From the NCBI GenBank assembly GCA_017163975.1, contig JAFFSR010000221.1:930001-994000 (forward strand): a stretch of DNA of 64,000 nucleotides. Direction: 5' to 3'. The notes below the pieces were generated by a model. That model saw nothing but the letters and a program-made list of their open reading frames with translations, ran no database searches and was not told the origin of the DNA. This DNA comes from Anastatus disparis (Eukaryota; Arthropoda; Insecta; Hymenoptera; Eupelmidae). Below, piece after piece: positions 13,501-28,500 of this stretch; positions within the stretch are counted from its first letter, which is position 1; each line of letters opens with the position of its first letter. Made by a program: the position numbers and the translations under genes.

Positions 13501-16461
13501 CTTTTAACTTCCCACCTACATTATACTTGTATTTATCTTCTCTCTTTCTCGCTTTACTTTAAAGGATATACTTATACGTATAAAATTTGCGCCGGCGCAA
13601 AAGCTATGTTTGTTGGACGATAGAGCAAGAGAGAGAGAGAGGCAGTTTACGATTTGTTTTGCGCGCTCTATAGGTTTATAAGTGTGAGGAAACGTAAGCA
13701 TAATTTTGTAGCTTAAAGCCGCAACGGGCTGGCTATACAATTACTACCTCCGCGAGCGGCGCGCGAGAAAACGAGGCTATACACCAGAAATGCCGTGAGC
13801 GCGTTGCGCGATTACCTCGTCAAAATGAAAATTACATTGTGTATACCTGTTTTATATATATACCTTTAAGGCTTAAAAAAAATGAGAGAAAAAAGAAAAA
13901 GACTTGCGGTTTGTTCAAGTAAGGTTTAAACGAGCGTTCCTTCTTCTTTTTTTCCTTTAGTTTATTTTTTTAATTTCTTTTCAACTTGTCCTTTTAATGC
14001 CTTGATGTTTTACCACGTGTTTTATACTTTGACGAGGTTGGGACAGCGTTGGTGGCTTTTTTTTTGTATTTGTTGTTTCTTTTTTTTTAGGAGGGTTGGG
14101 GATATTGCTTTTGTGATTTATGGATTGTCGCGTACGTTTTTGCAAGCTTTCGACGCTGTCGTTTGACAAGTTGAAGATGGAAAATTGTAGGCTTTGTTTA
14201 GTTTTTATCTTTTTTTTTTTAAAAAAAGGTTTTATGTTTGTAAAACCATACTTAAATTTAATAGCAGTATATTTATAGCTAATTATTTCCTCGGAAGGTT
14301 TTACGCTCTTTCCTTTTTTTCACTTTTTCTGTCTACTTTATCAAACTTCAAAATAAGCCTCTACTTTCAAAGTAATGATAACCTATTCCTAAAAATATAT
14401 TTATAAAATTCAATACGTAATAGTTGTTTTACATCATGAATTCCAATACTCTGCAATTCTATTTTATCCTCTTTATTAAAAAAAAAGAGAACGTTGTAAA
14501 TTGTATTTGAAAAGCACTTACAACATTTAAATATTTTAAATGCAATTTAAATCCCCATCCTATGAAACATATTTTCTCGAAATTTTTTCGAAATACTTTT
14601 ACATACTGAAACCTATATACAGTCTTTTCACCGTGAAAAAAAGCTTCGTAAAAACATTTCAAACGAGACAAAAAAAAGCCCTAAAAAATAAAGAAAAAAA
14701 AATAAAGCATTTTCCTAAAACGCAATCCGAGTACAGCACCGGTACCATGTTAGTATAAAAAAAAAGCTCACCGAGCAAACCAAAACTCGTAACCTTTCTT
14801 TCTCTCTCTCCCTTATTTTTTTTTCTTTTTTTTACACTAGATCAAGCGATGGTTTTACATACAAGGAAAAAGGGATTCGTTAGTCCTCTGTTTAGCGAAC
14901 GTGCTCTCTTCTCGGCCACACGAGTAAATAAATGAATTCGTTGCACGTGTCCAAAAAAAAAGTGTTACTACAGCCGCATATACATACACGCACCCGTATA
15001 TACACACATTTGTACAATTTCATACGCGTATACATACGTATATGCACATACACCCAGTAGATGGAACGAATAAATAATTTTATTTGCAACAGAAAGATAA
15101 TGCGCAAAACACGGGTAAGGGAAGATTAAAAGAGGATCAGAGAAATGAAAAAAAAGGAAGAGTGAACGAGCCGCAGTTGCGCGTAATCCTACGAACCGGA
15201 ATTAACGTGGTCAAAGGCTGACGCTTGGGTATATAGAAAAAAAAAGAGAGTTTTTACCGCGAGGAATTTTCGCAATCTACATGAGTTTACCCACAAAAAA
15301 AAAGGGGCAGAAATGAGTGAGATTTTTATTTTTATTTTCTCTTTTTTTTATTCGTACAAATGAGAGAGGGTTTTACTTTTAAATATTTCTGGTGTCGTTC
15401 CAACATTGCCTATTTATTTATTCATTCACGTTTTATGCACTTTTGCAATTTGGCCTATGGATTTTTAATATGGAAGTGTAGTCGCTTATGAATCTATTGT
15501 TAATTCAAATTTATTTGATATTTTTTATGAGGATGAGCATTTCCATTATTTTTATTTTTGAGAATTATTTCATTGAAAAGATGATTACCATTTATACAAT
15601 TTACTGTAGGCTATTTATACTGCGGATAAATAAAAAATAAATAGATTAAATAGATTTATAATTTCGTTCAATGATTTTCAAATATTTAAATTAAATATTT
15701 TTTATTTTAATAACTTTTATAGCAAATAAACATTAAAAAAATTAAAGTTACCATAATTGATTAAAAAATAAATTTAAATATCGGATGAGTTTTTAGATAA
15801 ACGAACCTAGTGACAGAACATCCGTTCATGAGTTTTGTTTTTCTACAAACTAAAATAAAATACTTTACACACAAACGTGAAACAAAAAAAAATAACAGTT
15901 CGTCAAATCTCTAGTTCTGCTGTACATAAAGTTTAGACAAACACAAAACCATCACGCAATACAACGTAAACATTTACTTTGCTTAGATTATTTTGCGGCA
16001 GTGCAATGTTTAAATATTTTTTTTGCAAAGTGTCATTTCAAAAGTTTTATTTGATTAGCACTGGAATGATGAATTCGATAGTTACGATATTTATTTTTTG
16101 TTTTACCAAAAATATATTATTAATATTTATGAAAGTTTTTATAATGTATTGAATGAATATTGAAACGGTTTTTAATATTGAAATTATTAAAAGATTGTTT
16201 AAAAATTGCTGTAAATAGTTGTAATGAATCATCGTTGCCAAGAGTTATAGTTCATCCAATAATTCAGTTTTTTAAGGTGGTGTAATAGTGTATATAATTT
16301 ATTCATAGTTACCGACCTTGCAGTTTCCTTTGAAATTTTGAAAAAAACTGCAATATCGGTATTTTATATCCAAAATTGTATCCAACTTGTTAATTTTTAT
16401 ATAAAATATAAAAAATGAAATAATAGTTTTTTCTAATCTTATAAAAAAATGTTTATCTTAG

Positions 16462-16738
16462 CAACAGAGGCCTGATTTACCAAGGTTACTGCAACAGATG
16501 CACGCTCAGCAATTACCGCCAGGCACACCAATGGGTCCACATCCAGGTTTGCCAGGTTTGCCTGGTTTAGGACCAGGTGCTGGATTGCCAGTACCTACTT
16601 CAGCATCGGCTGCATTATTAGGTCTAGGCTTACCACCAAGTGCTGCTTCAGCACCAGCTGGCTCGGCTCATCCATTAAATATGTTAGCTAAGCCTGAATT
16701 ACATCGCGGACAACCTGACGATCTTAAAAGTAACGGAG
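16462..16738 (+). CDS. gro: groucho exon: GP (glycine/proline-rich) domain
   Basis: This exon encodes 92 residues plus the first base of a glycine codon. It opens QQRPDLPRLLQQMHAQQLPP, then becomes a Gly/Pro/Ala/Leu stretch (PGLPGLPGLGPGAGLPVP; ALLGLGLPPSAASAPAGS) and ends NMLAKPELHRGQPDDLKSNG. In Groucho/TLE proteins the GP region follows the Q domain, is mostly disordered and binds the histone deacetylase Rpd3/HDAC1. The acceptor is TTATCTTAG ending at 16461 and the donor is GTAAGT at 16739. It enters in phase 0 and leaves in phase 1. The QQRPDLPRLLQQ start looks more TLE-like than the fly sequence, which has a shorter linker. An 11.1 kb intron separates it from the previous exon. Confidence 0.95.
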
Positions 16739-19700
16739 GTAAGTTAATTAAACATATCTTTTTTTTATTTTATTTTGTTAATTTAGAATTATAATAATGG
16801 ATACCCGGCGAAGGTAACCATCCCATTTTATGAACACTTTAAGGATGGTATCATTTAATAGACAATTGACGTGTGGTTATTTATTATATTATTTTAACAT
16901 AAAAGTGACAATAGACTAGGTCCTTTACTTCACTAATTTTGAATTTTTTAATAGAATTTAAATTTTATTTTTATGACTAATCAATTTTGAAGTCTAAAAA
17001 AGAAATAAAGTTTCATTAAAATTCCATTAACTAATTAGAAAACTAATTATTAAAATTCTATTAACGACTTAGAGAAGGCTATTTACAGTTTTGATTAAAA
17101 TACATTAAAAATTACTATTATTATCTGATTCAAATTATCTCACTGACATTCTTAGATTATCATATATTTAAATATAATTACCTTTTCTTTTTTAATAATC
17201 ATACTGAAACATTCTAAAATTTAATAATCTCACTAATATTTCAAATTTTTGCTAGATGTATACTTTACTCCTCATTAAAAATAACATTTTTATCGAACAA
17301 TAAACATTTTCATTCATACTTTATATTTCCAACAAAACAACATTCCAAAGTATCAAATTAAAAAGTTTCACCCTTTTATCAAAGGTAAAAGAGAAGCCAC
17401 GATAGGAGGATTTTACGGTATGTGTATGTGCCTAATCACTAATACGACGGTTAATCGCGTTATACGATCGTTAAGCATTGCGCTCTTTTCATCCATTTAT
17501 ACTTTCGCAGAATAAGTTATCCCTAATTTCATTCGACGAATTGTTAATCAACTAACTTTGTTTATTTTACGGATGGCTCTTGACACAAGTTTTTAGTAAT
17601 CATGACGGAATATAGTTTTTTCTTCCTTTTGATTATTTTGTTGCTGATACCTGCTTTAAGTTTATTCGTGTACATGTCATAGTATTTATATCATTTGTTA
17701 ATTATTGTAAACAAAAATAAATTTTATGTACTGTTTGATAATTGACCATTTGATAGACAATATTTTTACTTATGTTGTTCAAAAATTTCAATCCAACCAA
17801 TTCCATCATATCATTTTAATATATATTCTATTCAAATATTGCATGCTCTATACAGTATTTGATAGACTTCTAAAATAAATTTTTTTTTTTTCTAAACAAA
17901 TAAAAAATTGATTTGTAACAATCTAGTCATTCCCGATTGTCAATACTTTCTTCTTTTTTTCTCTATTGCAATATAATCCTCAGCAACGTGTGATAGGAAC
18001 GAGATAAATGATTCACGAGTGAATTTCGACGAGCCAAGAGAGAAAAAAATAGAGAAAAGCAATATTTACCGTTTCCTTTTTTTTTGTTCGTACCACACTT
18101 GCCTTTTTTTTCTTTTTTTTCAGTGTATAACCTTTTGGAATGGGATTGTATGTAACACTGCTGCGAATATCTATAGAATATATAGTTATTGTTTTAAAAG
18201 AGGCGGGGAGGGAAGGATTTGATATCTCGATTATTTTCTCGATATTTCCAATTTTTGTTTTGATTACCTCGATTTTCCTTTTTTTTCTCATCTTGCTCAA
18301 ACTAAAATCGGCTCTCATTTTGTAGACTCTATTAAATTTGTTTTTTTCCTCTTTTAAAAATCTATATACAGAAAAAAATCGAGAGTCCATCAAAAAAGAA
18401 TTGATTGATTCTAAAAATAACTATTAATATAGAGCTCGTGAAAAAAATAAAATAACTCGTATCTCATTGATCATTTCACACTAATTGCTGAAGGATATAA
18501 TAAAAATAAAAACAAATTTAATATACTTCGCACATAATAGATTGCATTTCTTTTATAATACATTCTCTCTTTTTTTTCTCTCTTTTCTCCTTTATTCTTA
18601 ATGCATACAACGCGCATCACTCTTTGCGATGTATAAAAGAGGATATAAAAAAAGAGAGAGAGAGAAAAGAAGAAAAAAAACCGCGAGTGTAGAAGAGAAG
18701 GCAAGCGATTAAATAAACGAACGGTGCAAATGACGTTTCAAACGAGCTGTGAATAATTTCCGTCAAGATTGCAAGCCGCGACCTCAATTCTATCTCTTTC
18801 TTTTCTTTCTGCTTTTTTTCTGTATCGTCATTCTCTTCCTCACTTCTTCTTCTTCTTCTATATATACACACATACTCGTTTTCTCGTGAAGACACGATAT
18901 ATACTTGCATTCGCACTTGTTCATAGAAGAGAGAAAAAGAGAAAGATGGAGAAAGGAACGCTGACAAAGTCTCAAGTATCTTTTTGAAGGAGGAGAGAGC
19001 TTTTGCTTTTCTCTCTCTCTCTCTCTCTCACTTTTCTCTTCGCTCTTGCTTTCTCATGCCACTAGAGAGGTTCTTCTTCGTCTGTTACGAGAACTCTTGG
19101 GGAATCTCCTACTTGACATAAGGACGCTTCCGACTGTCCTCTATCTTTCTCTTTCTATTTCACTCTCACTTGTAGTCTACTTTTATTTTATTTTAGTTTT
19201 TTTTTTCCTTCTCTCTTTACCTAACCCTCATTCTTTACCGTAGTTCACTGTAGATGTGACTCTAGGCTAGTCTTGAGTTTTCTTCTTTTCTTGTTTTTTT
19301 TCCTTTTTCATTTTATTTTGTCTATTTTTTTTTCTTTTTCGAAATCCTTTTTGCATTGCTTATTACTTTTTACGTGATATGGTATTTGTGTTAAATAAAT
19401 TGAATTTCTTATTGAACTAATTTGTTTTTAACACGGACTGGAATGACTTTGTATTTTCAAGCTAATATGTAAATAATTAGTTAATTAGAGAATTTTTTGG
19501 TGTTCACTTAATTAGGATAATTACTTCAGGGAATGACTTTTTGAAAATGTATTAGCATTGAATGCTTATTTTTAACGTTTTTAAAAAGATAAAAATAAAA
19601 AATTGATAAAAATTTAATGCACAAGTTTCATTAGATTTGTAAAATATTGCCAATAATATAAAAGCATTGTAATATTCAATTTGTCTAAAAATATGTTCAT

Positions 19701-22700
19701 TTTATTTTCCAAAAGAAAAATAAGAAAAAAGACTGCTAGCAGCAATACCATTATTTATAAAAATGTTTAAAATTTCAAGCAGACAAGAAAATACTATCGA
19801 TGTACTTGTTTGAAAGTTTGTTGAAAACTTAGTTACATCTCTTCGAGGATCTCCTTCAATAAATTACAACTTAATCCTACTTGTAAAGGGGTTTAGCAAA
19901 AGTTTACTCGGTATAAGTAATTTTTGATAATATAATTCTTTTTATAGAAAAATGATAATTTATTTTCAAAAATTAAATAATTTATACATTGTAAATTTCA
20001 GTAATTAAAAAAAAAAAACAGAAAAAAATTTCTCAATCAAACTTAAATCTAACATTTCTCCCTCCACCTTTTCAGTAATGTCCACATTAAACAAAGCACA
20101 AAATCAAAGAGAAGGGATACGATGATGTTGGTGGTGGTGGTGTTGGTGGTAATAATATAGAAACATTCGTGATAATGAAGCGTGCTTGTACTTGTGTATA
20201 ATGCGCAAGCGCTTAACTATTCGATAAGGCTTGAGTTAAACAAGCAGTAAGCTATATAGCTTCTGTATGGGCAAGCTTTGCATTATTACGATCGTTGTCG
20301 AGTCATTAAACTAAAAGGAGAGAGAGAGAGAGAGAGGAATATCTACTTTCAAGAGTGTTAGAGTGCGATGTCGTTGAGAGCGTCGTGATTACCGGTAGTT
20401 TTGCCACACGATTATCGACTCTCTATAGCGACCGCGTGATTCATTAACGCGACGAATAAGAGAAGAGGAGAGAAACAAGAGGGAAGGAAGAGAAAAAGAG
20501 CTTTAATAGGGGGATAAAAGAGGGAGGCCGATGAGAAAATCCAAACGAGAATGTTAAGTGATTGCGGTTTACTTTGCGGTGATCTATAACATTATATTCA
20601 ATTGAGACTTTGTTGATTTTCTTCTTACAAGATATTTTGATATCGTTACGAGAAGCTTATTCTTTTAAAATCTTTAATCAGGTTTAATATTTGATAACAT
20701 TTTCTTTTTCGATTTAGAAAATAAGAATTAATTTTTCTTTTTATTTTTCTATAATTTATTTAATAATTTATTTTAAAATAATTGTATACAATTGTTAAAG
20801 TCTCGCTTTTTACTTTGGTTTTCAACACAAAAAAGTTGTAAAATAAAATTTGAATGCAATTAACATTAACTAATTCATTAGAATAACTGAAAGTCATAGT
20901 TCGTGTTCATTATCAATCAGTCACTATAACCGCGCTCGAAACAAAACAGTTTATATAAATATTTCAGCTATTTACAATCTAAAATCTCACTATCCTTTAA
21001 AACAAAAAAGAAATACAAAGAAAACTAATGTAATTTGAGAATACAATGAAAAAAAAGCTATTTTAATTTCACTTTGATCTCATTTACAAGGAAAAAAGAA
21101 ACAACGGTTATCACGCACGCGAAATATCACTTTTAAAAAGCTTTTGACGTCCTAGTCCAAAGAAAAAAAATGGAAAACCTACGATATAAATATTTCAACT
21201 AACTCCCTTTTTGAAAAAGGAAAAAAAAAGAGAACCACAATCATCTCATCACGTTATTATATTCTTAGTCACGCACCAAAAAAAAAAAGGAAACAGAGAA
21301 AGAGAATCTTTATACAACAATGAAATCTCGAGCATATATATTCGCATTAACGTCGATTTAGAGAGCTAAACAAACGAAAAAAAAAGATATCATCGTATGT
21401 AAAAGTATATAAAAAAAAGGAGAAACTTATGTATGTATAACTTTTCTACATCACGAACATGAAAAGTAACAAAAGAACGAAAAAGTAGAAATAACATTTT
21501 CAAACATTTCTCTCCCTCTCTCGCTCGTTCCTTTTTTTTCTACCTTCTCCTTTTGGGTCATAATGGTTAGATATTTGTCATATAAACCGCGCATATAAGT
21601 CTAAGACTGCATAAAAAATCTTTCTCTCTCCCCCAGCCTTATTTCAATTTCCCAAATAGACAGTTGATATATCCCTCGACTTTTTATCTTTTCTACGAGA
21701 TAGAGGTAATAGCCGAGCTTATATCTTCATAAGTTATATAGGTATAGAAAGGGGAATTCTCTTTTCCTGTTTTAGTAGAAAATTATGCGCTTAAAAAAAG
21801 GAAAGAGAGAGTTTGTTCGTTTACGAGGTTAACTTGTCCCCTGTGCTAGTCGCGAGGAGTGAAAGCACGAAAAGTAACTGAGGGATGAAAAAAAGTTTAA
21901 TGCAGCATGTATTATTTAAAGTGAGAAAAAAGATGTGAAGTGTAGGAACGGAATGAAGATTAATTGATTGATTATGATTATAATTGAGTATTTAGTGATA
22001 TTCTAAGTTTTTTTATATCAATTATTTAAAATTTGAATTTTTTTTTTTTTAATAATTTGATATTTAATTATTAATATTTCATAAGATTGATTATTTGAAA
22101 ACTTGAAAAAAAGTGTTCTTTGAAACATTCTTCTTCAAAATACATTATTTATCTTCTTAAAATCATGCTAAATTTGTGCTGGCAAAAAAATTTCGAAAAA
22201 ATTTTCATGTTTTACATTTCAATTTTTTAATAATTGTAAATTATTCATAAAAAAAAGCTAGTAAATTCGTAACATAAAAAACACTAAAAAAAGCATATGA
22301 ATTTCATTCCAATTTTTTTTTTCAACTCCCCACTAAAAAAAAGAAGAAAAAAATATATTCGTGCAATATAACGCTAAAAAGGAAACTCTGTACAAAACGA
22401 TTTTAAAATTCAGCATACACTAAATAAATAAAAAAAAAAGCTCCGTAGCTTTAAGAGAAAGTGAGTTACAAGTACATATACCCGTGAGATGTATTTGAAA
22501 AGATCGCAAAAAGAAAAATAAAGAAAAGAAAAAAAAAGAAAGAAGAAAAATTCAACTAAAAGCGACACAGACACTGTGGCTGCATTGGCATTTCAACGTT
22601 CGCGCTCTCTCGCAAGAGACATAGAAAATCGTACTGAGCGAAAAGAGGATATATAACTCGCTTGAATCCGATTGTCAGTAAAAAAAAGAAGAGAGAGATG

Positions 22701-25568
22701 GAAAAGAAAAAATAAAAATAAAAAGCTTTTGTGTTGAGGTTGTGTTGAGCTTCTACATATATTTCTTTTCTTTTCCTTCAGTGCGCATTGCTTGAATCCG
22801 GTGATTTTCTTTTCCGGATAATGTAGCGATCCTCTCTATCCTCTTTTTTTTATTCTTTCTTTCTTTTTTTTTTTACTTTTCTCTCTTAACTTCTCTTTCC
22901 ATGTGGCATGGCAAGTCGTTTTTCAACTTTTGCAGAAAACTCACTGAACTCGACATTGCTACAGACTTGCTTCAAGCAATAGGAAAGCTCTTTTGAGTTG
23001 TTTTCTTTTTTCTCTCTTTCTCTCTTTTTTTTATTTATTTTTCTTTGCACGAGCTTTTTCACTTTTTCTATGAATGTTTATTAAGGTGTGGTTGCAGCGA
23101 TTCTTTCGAATTTAAAATATATTTTCAGTTTCGTTTGATCTCGAATTTTCTCTTCTATTATTTAACTTTTGATGTATTTTGAAAAAAAAATTTTGTAAAT
23201 ATAAACTTTATTAGTTAAATTATAATAATTAAAATTTATACATGAACAGTTTATATACGCTTATTCTAGAGTAAAATTATAATTTCTTTTTTCCAAACAA
23301 AATCTTTTGATTGCAAAAATAAATTTTAATTAACAAAATATAATTGAATAAAGCAAAAAATTCTAAACGATATCATCGCGATCGATCTATAACTTCTACC
23401 TTTTTTTCTCACGAAAGTCTTCATCCCCAAAATAAAAGCAAAAGAAAAAGAAATATAAAACTATCGAAATAATCAAATAGCAATTCCACAAAGATATATT
23501 TCCACTTTTCGTTTAACGTTCCAATTACTCTTTCGCTCCGACGTAAAAGAGGTCTTTTACTCCAAGTGCAAAAAGTCACGCATGTACTATATAACGTGAG
23601 CGTATACACATACGTATATATATAAAATTGAGAGGGATGAATTTTTGTATCCGTAAGGGCGTGTATCGTTACTAGACTGTAAATATGTATACAAAGATAC
23701 TGTAATAAAAGCTAGAATATACGCACGAATAAAAGAGTAAAAGAGAAAAAAAAGAGGGGAAAATATATACACATGTATATAGAGTAAAAGTTCGACGAAG
23801 CGCGATTTCAATGAGTAGTGTTGTGCGAGGGTGAGTCAAGTGTATATGAAGGATAAGGGTAGAAAATATGTGCGCGAGTGATGTGTATATATTTTTGTAG
23901 AAAGAAACCGACGAACTTTGGATCTTTTATTTTTATTATGTTTTTTTTTCGTTTGAACTTTGTTTTTTGTTTTTGTTAAAATTTTATATTTTCTTGTTTT
24001 GTTGTAGCAATTTACAAAAAAATTATTCATTTTTATTTTTTTATTGCGGTTTCAAACGATTAATCAAAATCATATTTCTGAAATTTAATTCATTGACTTT
24101 TTTATTATGTCAATTTTTTTTTATTTCCGTAACAAAAAATTAAAAAAAAAACACTAGTAGCAGCTGTACATAACATACAGTGTATCAATTAATTACTATT
24201 ATATCGAATTCCTTATTTTGACTATTCGAAATTTGAGCGACATATTAGTCATGATTTATCAACTAAAACTATTTGTAAATAAATCATCAATTTCCCTTTT
24301 TCATCGTCTAAAAATTTTTATTCACACAGTTGATTATAAGTCTTTATTCAACCATCATAATAAAAGAAGCTATCACAACGACATTTAATTTTAAATTCAA
24401 CAAACTGCCAGAAATCGTATCCAACAATAAAGTACATAATTTACCTTTAACTTTTTTCAAACTTCATACCTCCTCATCATTCTGTTTACTCCCCTATTTT
24501 TTCCATAAATTATGCATCCACATCATCTTCAATCTCCATTTCCTATCGCTCATCCAAAACCTTATTCTTGCTTCTTCTTCTCTTCTTTCTTGTCTTCCCT
24601 TTTTTTTTCATCGCAAAATAGCTATCCTTTTTCATCCCGAAACTTTTTGTGTATACATATATATTTACACATTGCCATATACTTGTTGAAGTTATGGTCT
24701 TATAACCCATCGTCGTAGAGAAGAATTTTCTCATATTTCCCGATTATTACAAGACAAACCCCCCTCTCTCATTCTACTTCATCTGTGTGTATATGTACTT
24801 GAATAAGAGGGTCGGAGAGACGAGAATCTTTGGCTTTTGCTTTAGGGCTAAACTTGAGGCAGTCTTTTCTCTCTCCTCCTTATATTCTGTATATATTGCA
24901 AATATAGCTATGGCTTCTTCTTCTTCTTCCTTTATTCAGTAAAAAAAAAGAGGAAAAAAAAAGCTTGAATGCCTTGCTTAGACTTTTTATATATCCTTGC
25001 GTAGTCGTTTTCTGCTTTATCTATATCCAACTCTTATAGCTTGCCATCATACACCCCCATAGCTCTTTTTTTTTTCTTTCTTTTGTGTATATAAAGATGA
25101 GGGTCTACCGTTCTCTCTTTTTTTTGTCGTGGTTTGCGTAAATGTTTTGGGAGGGAATATTTTTTTTCTTTTTTTTTTCTGGAGTGAGAAACTCTTTTTA
25201 AGGAGGTGAGAAAATTTAAGGTTTACCCAGAGGGTCTGTGCTTTCGAGCTAATGAGAAAAGATTAAAGGGAGTAAAAGTTGATAAAAAAGAAAGTTTCTT
25301 GTTGGATTTTTGTATTTAAAAGAATTTATGAATTTATTTTTTGTTCTATTTGTCAGTAGAAAAGATTATGGAAATATTAACGAAATATGAAAAAAATGTA
25401 AGAATAAAACAAAAAAAGTTTCATCTATTCTTTCTTTTATAATTTTAATTAATAATGATATTATATTAGTAAATATTTAAAAATACAATCTATAAATTTT
25501 AATCTTCTACTTATAATATTCAACTTTTTATAATTAATTATAATTAATTCTATTTTTTTTTGTTACAG
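16739..25568 (+). other. groucho intron, 8.8 kb
   Basis: Phase-1 intron with GTAAGT donor and TTACAG acceptor. AT-rich sequence fills most of 16.8-17.95, 19.3-20.1, 20.6-21.05, 21.95-22.4, 23.1-23.4 and 24.0-24.5 kb. The blocks between carry poly-A/poly-T runs, CT or GA arrays (19012-19029, 20319-20334) and short alternating TA/CA runs. No gene is recognised on either strand. Confidence 0.85.
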
Positions 25569-25594
25569 GTTTAAATCCTTCAGAGGAGAGGCAT
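25569..25594 (+). CDS. gro: groucho 26-base microexon (GP/CcN junction)
   Basis: This microexon completes the split glycine codon from 16738 and adds eight codons, LNPSEERH. The next exon continues RNSISPAERE. It is supported by three points. TTTTTGTTACAG ends at 25568 and GTAAGT begins at 25595. Its length (2 + 24 bases) restores phase 0 exactly. The peptide matches the family pattern just before RNS(I/V)SP, compare the fly ...EERLRNSVSP. Flanking introns are 8.8 and 34.4 kb. It is too short to appear as an open frame. If it were skipped the reading frame would break, because 26 is not a multiple of three, so it must be included for a full-length protein. Confidence 0.88.
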
Positions 25595-28500
25595 GTAAGT
25601 ACAAAAAAAGTCAAGACATTTACTCTTTATTCTCTCCATATGTGTTTGTGTCATTCGTAGAGAAAGTTTTTCTCTGTCTCTAACTCATATCCTCCTTTCT
25701 TTACTTTACCTTTTTTCTTTAAATCATACATATATAACATACGTGTGTGTATTTCATGTGGTTAAGAAGCAAAAGCTCTATTGTACACGACGAGTACTGG
25801 TAAATTTAAAAAAAAAAATGAATAAAATAGGGGGAGGATGAGGTTAACAAAAAAAATAAAGAGTAAGTCCTTCTGAGAACGAATTGAGCTTTCTTTAGAT
25901 TACATAAAAGGAAACAGCAACGGGAAAAACCACGAAGTTGCATTTGTATTTTGAAAATTGTAAAGTTTTTGTGTGTTTGCAAAGAATGTGGTTCACTTGC
26001 TGGGTTATTACTTTTTGCTTTTTTCTTTCTTTTTTTTAATGAAATGGGTAACTCAAATGACATTATAAAAACAGATGTTTTATTATTTTAAGTAAAGAAA
26101 ATTATATGTATCTTTGCTGTTTTCAAAAGTACAAAATTTTATAACTTGCATTTGAAATATTTTTTATGGGATAAATTAATAAAAAAAGAATAAAAGTTAA
26201 GTTTAGGTTTGAATAAAGTAGATTTTTTTCTGTGGGTAGGGTAAATTTTGTCATCACCCAAGAGAATAATCAACTTTGTTCCTACATCGCATATGGGACT
26301 TTATTTCAATTTTTATAGTAGTTGCTTTTTTAACTTAAAATAATCGAATCTTAAAATTTGAACTGGAATTTAAAAAAAAATTATCATTTATTCCATTTTA
26401 TTATTCTATATTTTATGGGCAGTTTTTTCCCGCTAATTTTAAACATAAAAAATACTTCACTGTCGTTCCACTTATCGAGTAAATATAATGGTCATTCCAT
26501 TAAAAATTAAAATAAAGTAATGTTATTAAATATAAATATTATTTATAAAATTTTAATTAATACCTGGAATAAAATTCGAATAAAATGTTCACCATAAATA
26601 TTAAAAGCTCATTAATAGCGTTTAAATTAAATAAATTTTCATAAAAACCTTTTATACAAAAAGTAAAACAACCTTTATTACCAAATATTTTTTTCAAAAG
26701 AACTCTTAGATTTTTCAATACAATCGAACATTCATTTTCTAAAGGCTTCCAAATGACGCGTGTATATTAAAAGCTTATTAAAAAAAAAGGTAAAAGAATA
26801 AAAAAAACGAAAAAGAATCCGTGCCATTATACATTGCGTGATAATTCGCCTTCACAAGTTTTCAACACAATAATAGCTTCCTATAACAAAAGCCTCGTTA
26901 CGTTACTGGAGTTTATAAAGTACGCGCGCGTAAAAGACAAAAGCATTTTGCACGGGCGCAAAGGTATATACAAAGATGATGAAAAAAAAAGAATATATAT
27001 ATAAAGAAGCGACAAAAACAAAGAGGCTATTTTATGGATCGGTGGATGGTTGAATAAGAGGCTGGTATACACATTCAAGTTTTTCGAGTTCGTTAAAGAG
27101 ATTGTACAGTCTTAACTAATGGAGTTATTATAGAAACTCCTTATTAATGGTATAGTGTTAAATTTTAAGTATTCGTGCAAAATTTGATTAGATTCAATAA
27201 TGTTAATATGTTCAATGATTTGTTTGAAAATAATTTTATACAATACGGATTCATTGATGGAAAAAAATTCATAAAATTAAATTTTATACTTTATTTTTTT
27301 TAAATTTTAAATTTACGTTTATTACATATTATTAATTTAAAGCATTATGCTATAAACATAAACAATTTATATAAACATATCACAAAAAATTTGGGATTAA
27401 TTAACAACTTTTAGCTGAGAATGTACCACCTGTACAATATCAAGCGAAAACAATAAAACAAAACTCCAAAAAAGAAAAAATAAAAAAGAACGAAAAAAAA
27501 AACACAATCGTATTGAAACTAAGGGGAGAGCCCACAATTGAGCATATATAAGAAAGCATAATATAATACAACGAAATAATACATCACGAAATATACCAAG
27601 TGGCTAACGCAACAAGAATGATTCTTAAAAGCCTCCCTCTCTCCTTTCGTTCATTGTTTTCACTTTATATATATCATACCGTATACGCAAAAGGCTCTGA
27701 TCTCATTTCTACCCCTCCTTATATGCATATATATATACATGGAGGAACGTTTATATTCGACATCATTATCCTTGTGAACTATATAACGCTTTCTCTGCTT
27801 CTCTGCTTCTCTTATTATTCGACCCTTTAATCCGTACGTTATCTACCCTAATCTTGCTTCGCACGGCTTCACTGTCTTTCGCTTATAGCATATTCCACGG
27901 AATGGATGCAGACAACTTGGCGTCTTGGATATAGGGGGAGAGAAATTATTATAAAGAGAAAGGGAAAGTTTTAGGCGTCTTTTGACGGATTAAATATGAT
28001 GCTGTAACTAAGGGCTTTATGAGATATCCTAGTATTTAATGTATTGCTTTATAAAAGCTTTGTAATTACATTTTTTTTATTGAAATATTTTTCATTTCAT
28101 ATTTTTTAATACGTTTTGTTTATTCTTTTTTTTTAATGTCAATGAAATAAATTAAACTAAAAAATCATTTTGTCATCATTAACAATTAAATGTGATATAA
28201 AAGCTTGTAAAAGAAATATTCTTCTAATAATTTATTAATACTACTTATTTTTGTTAAACATAAAAATCACTTATCCTAAGCTTATTCAGTATATTATTAA
28301 ATATCGTAAAAAAAAGTAAAAGAACATTAAAAGTAAAAGATGTCGTAAACGCATAAAGAAAATATTCACTGAAACATCGGATAATGATGAATATTCGCGT
28401 GTAACTTCGCTGCTTCTCGTAGATACAGATATTTAACTTTTCTATCATGGTTAAAAGGGATTCATAATTTATGCTGCTAACCGAGCAATAAAATACAAGA

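Larger units (their letters stand above)
5323..16461 (+). other. groucho intron, 11.1 kb
   Basis: GTAAGT...TAG intron in phase 0. AT-rich valleys (about 5.4-6.1, 7.65-8.05, 8.55-9.0, 10.25-11.15, 11.8-12.15, 12.8-13.25, 14.2-14.7 and 15.4-16.45 kb) alternate with CT/GA-rich islands that contain CpG. An (AAT)n array lies at 6119-6140 and a Ser/Ala-coding GCT-rich stretch near 6480-6515. CT arrays lie near 7256-7270, 7483-7503, 10090-10110 and 11669-11684. No protein gene or structural RNA gene was recognised on either strand. Confidence 0.85.
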
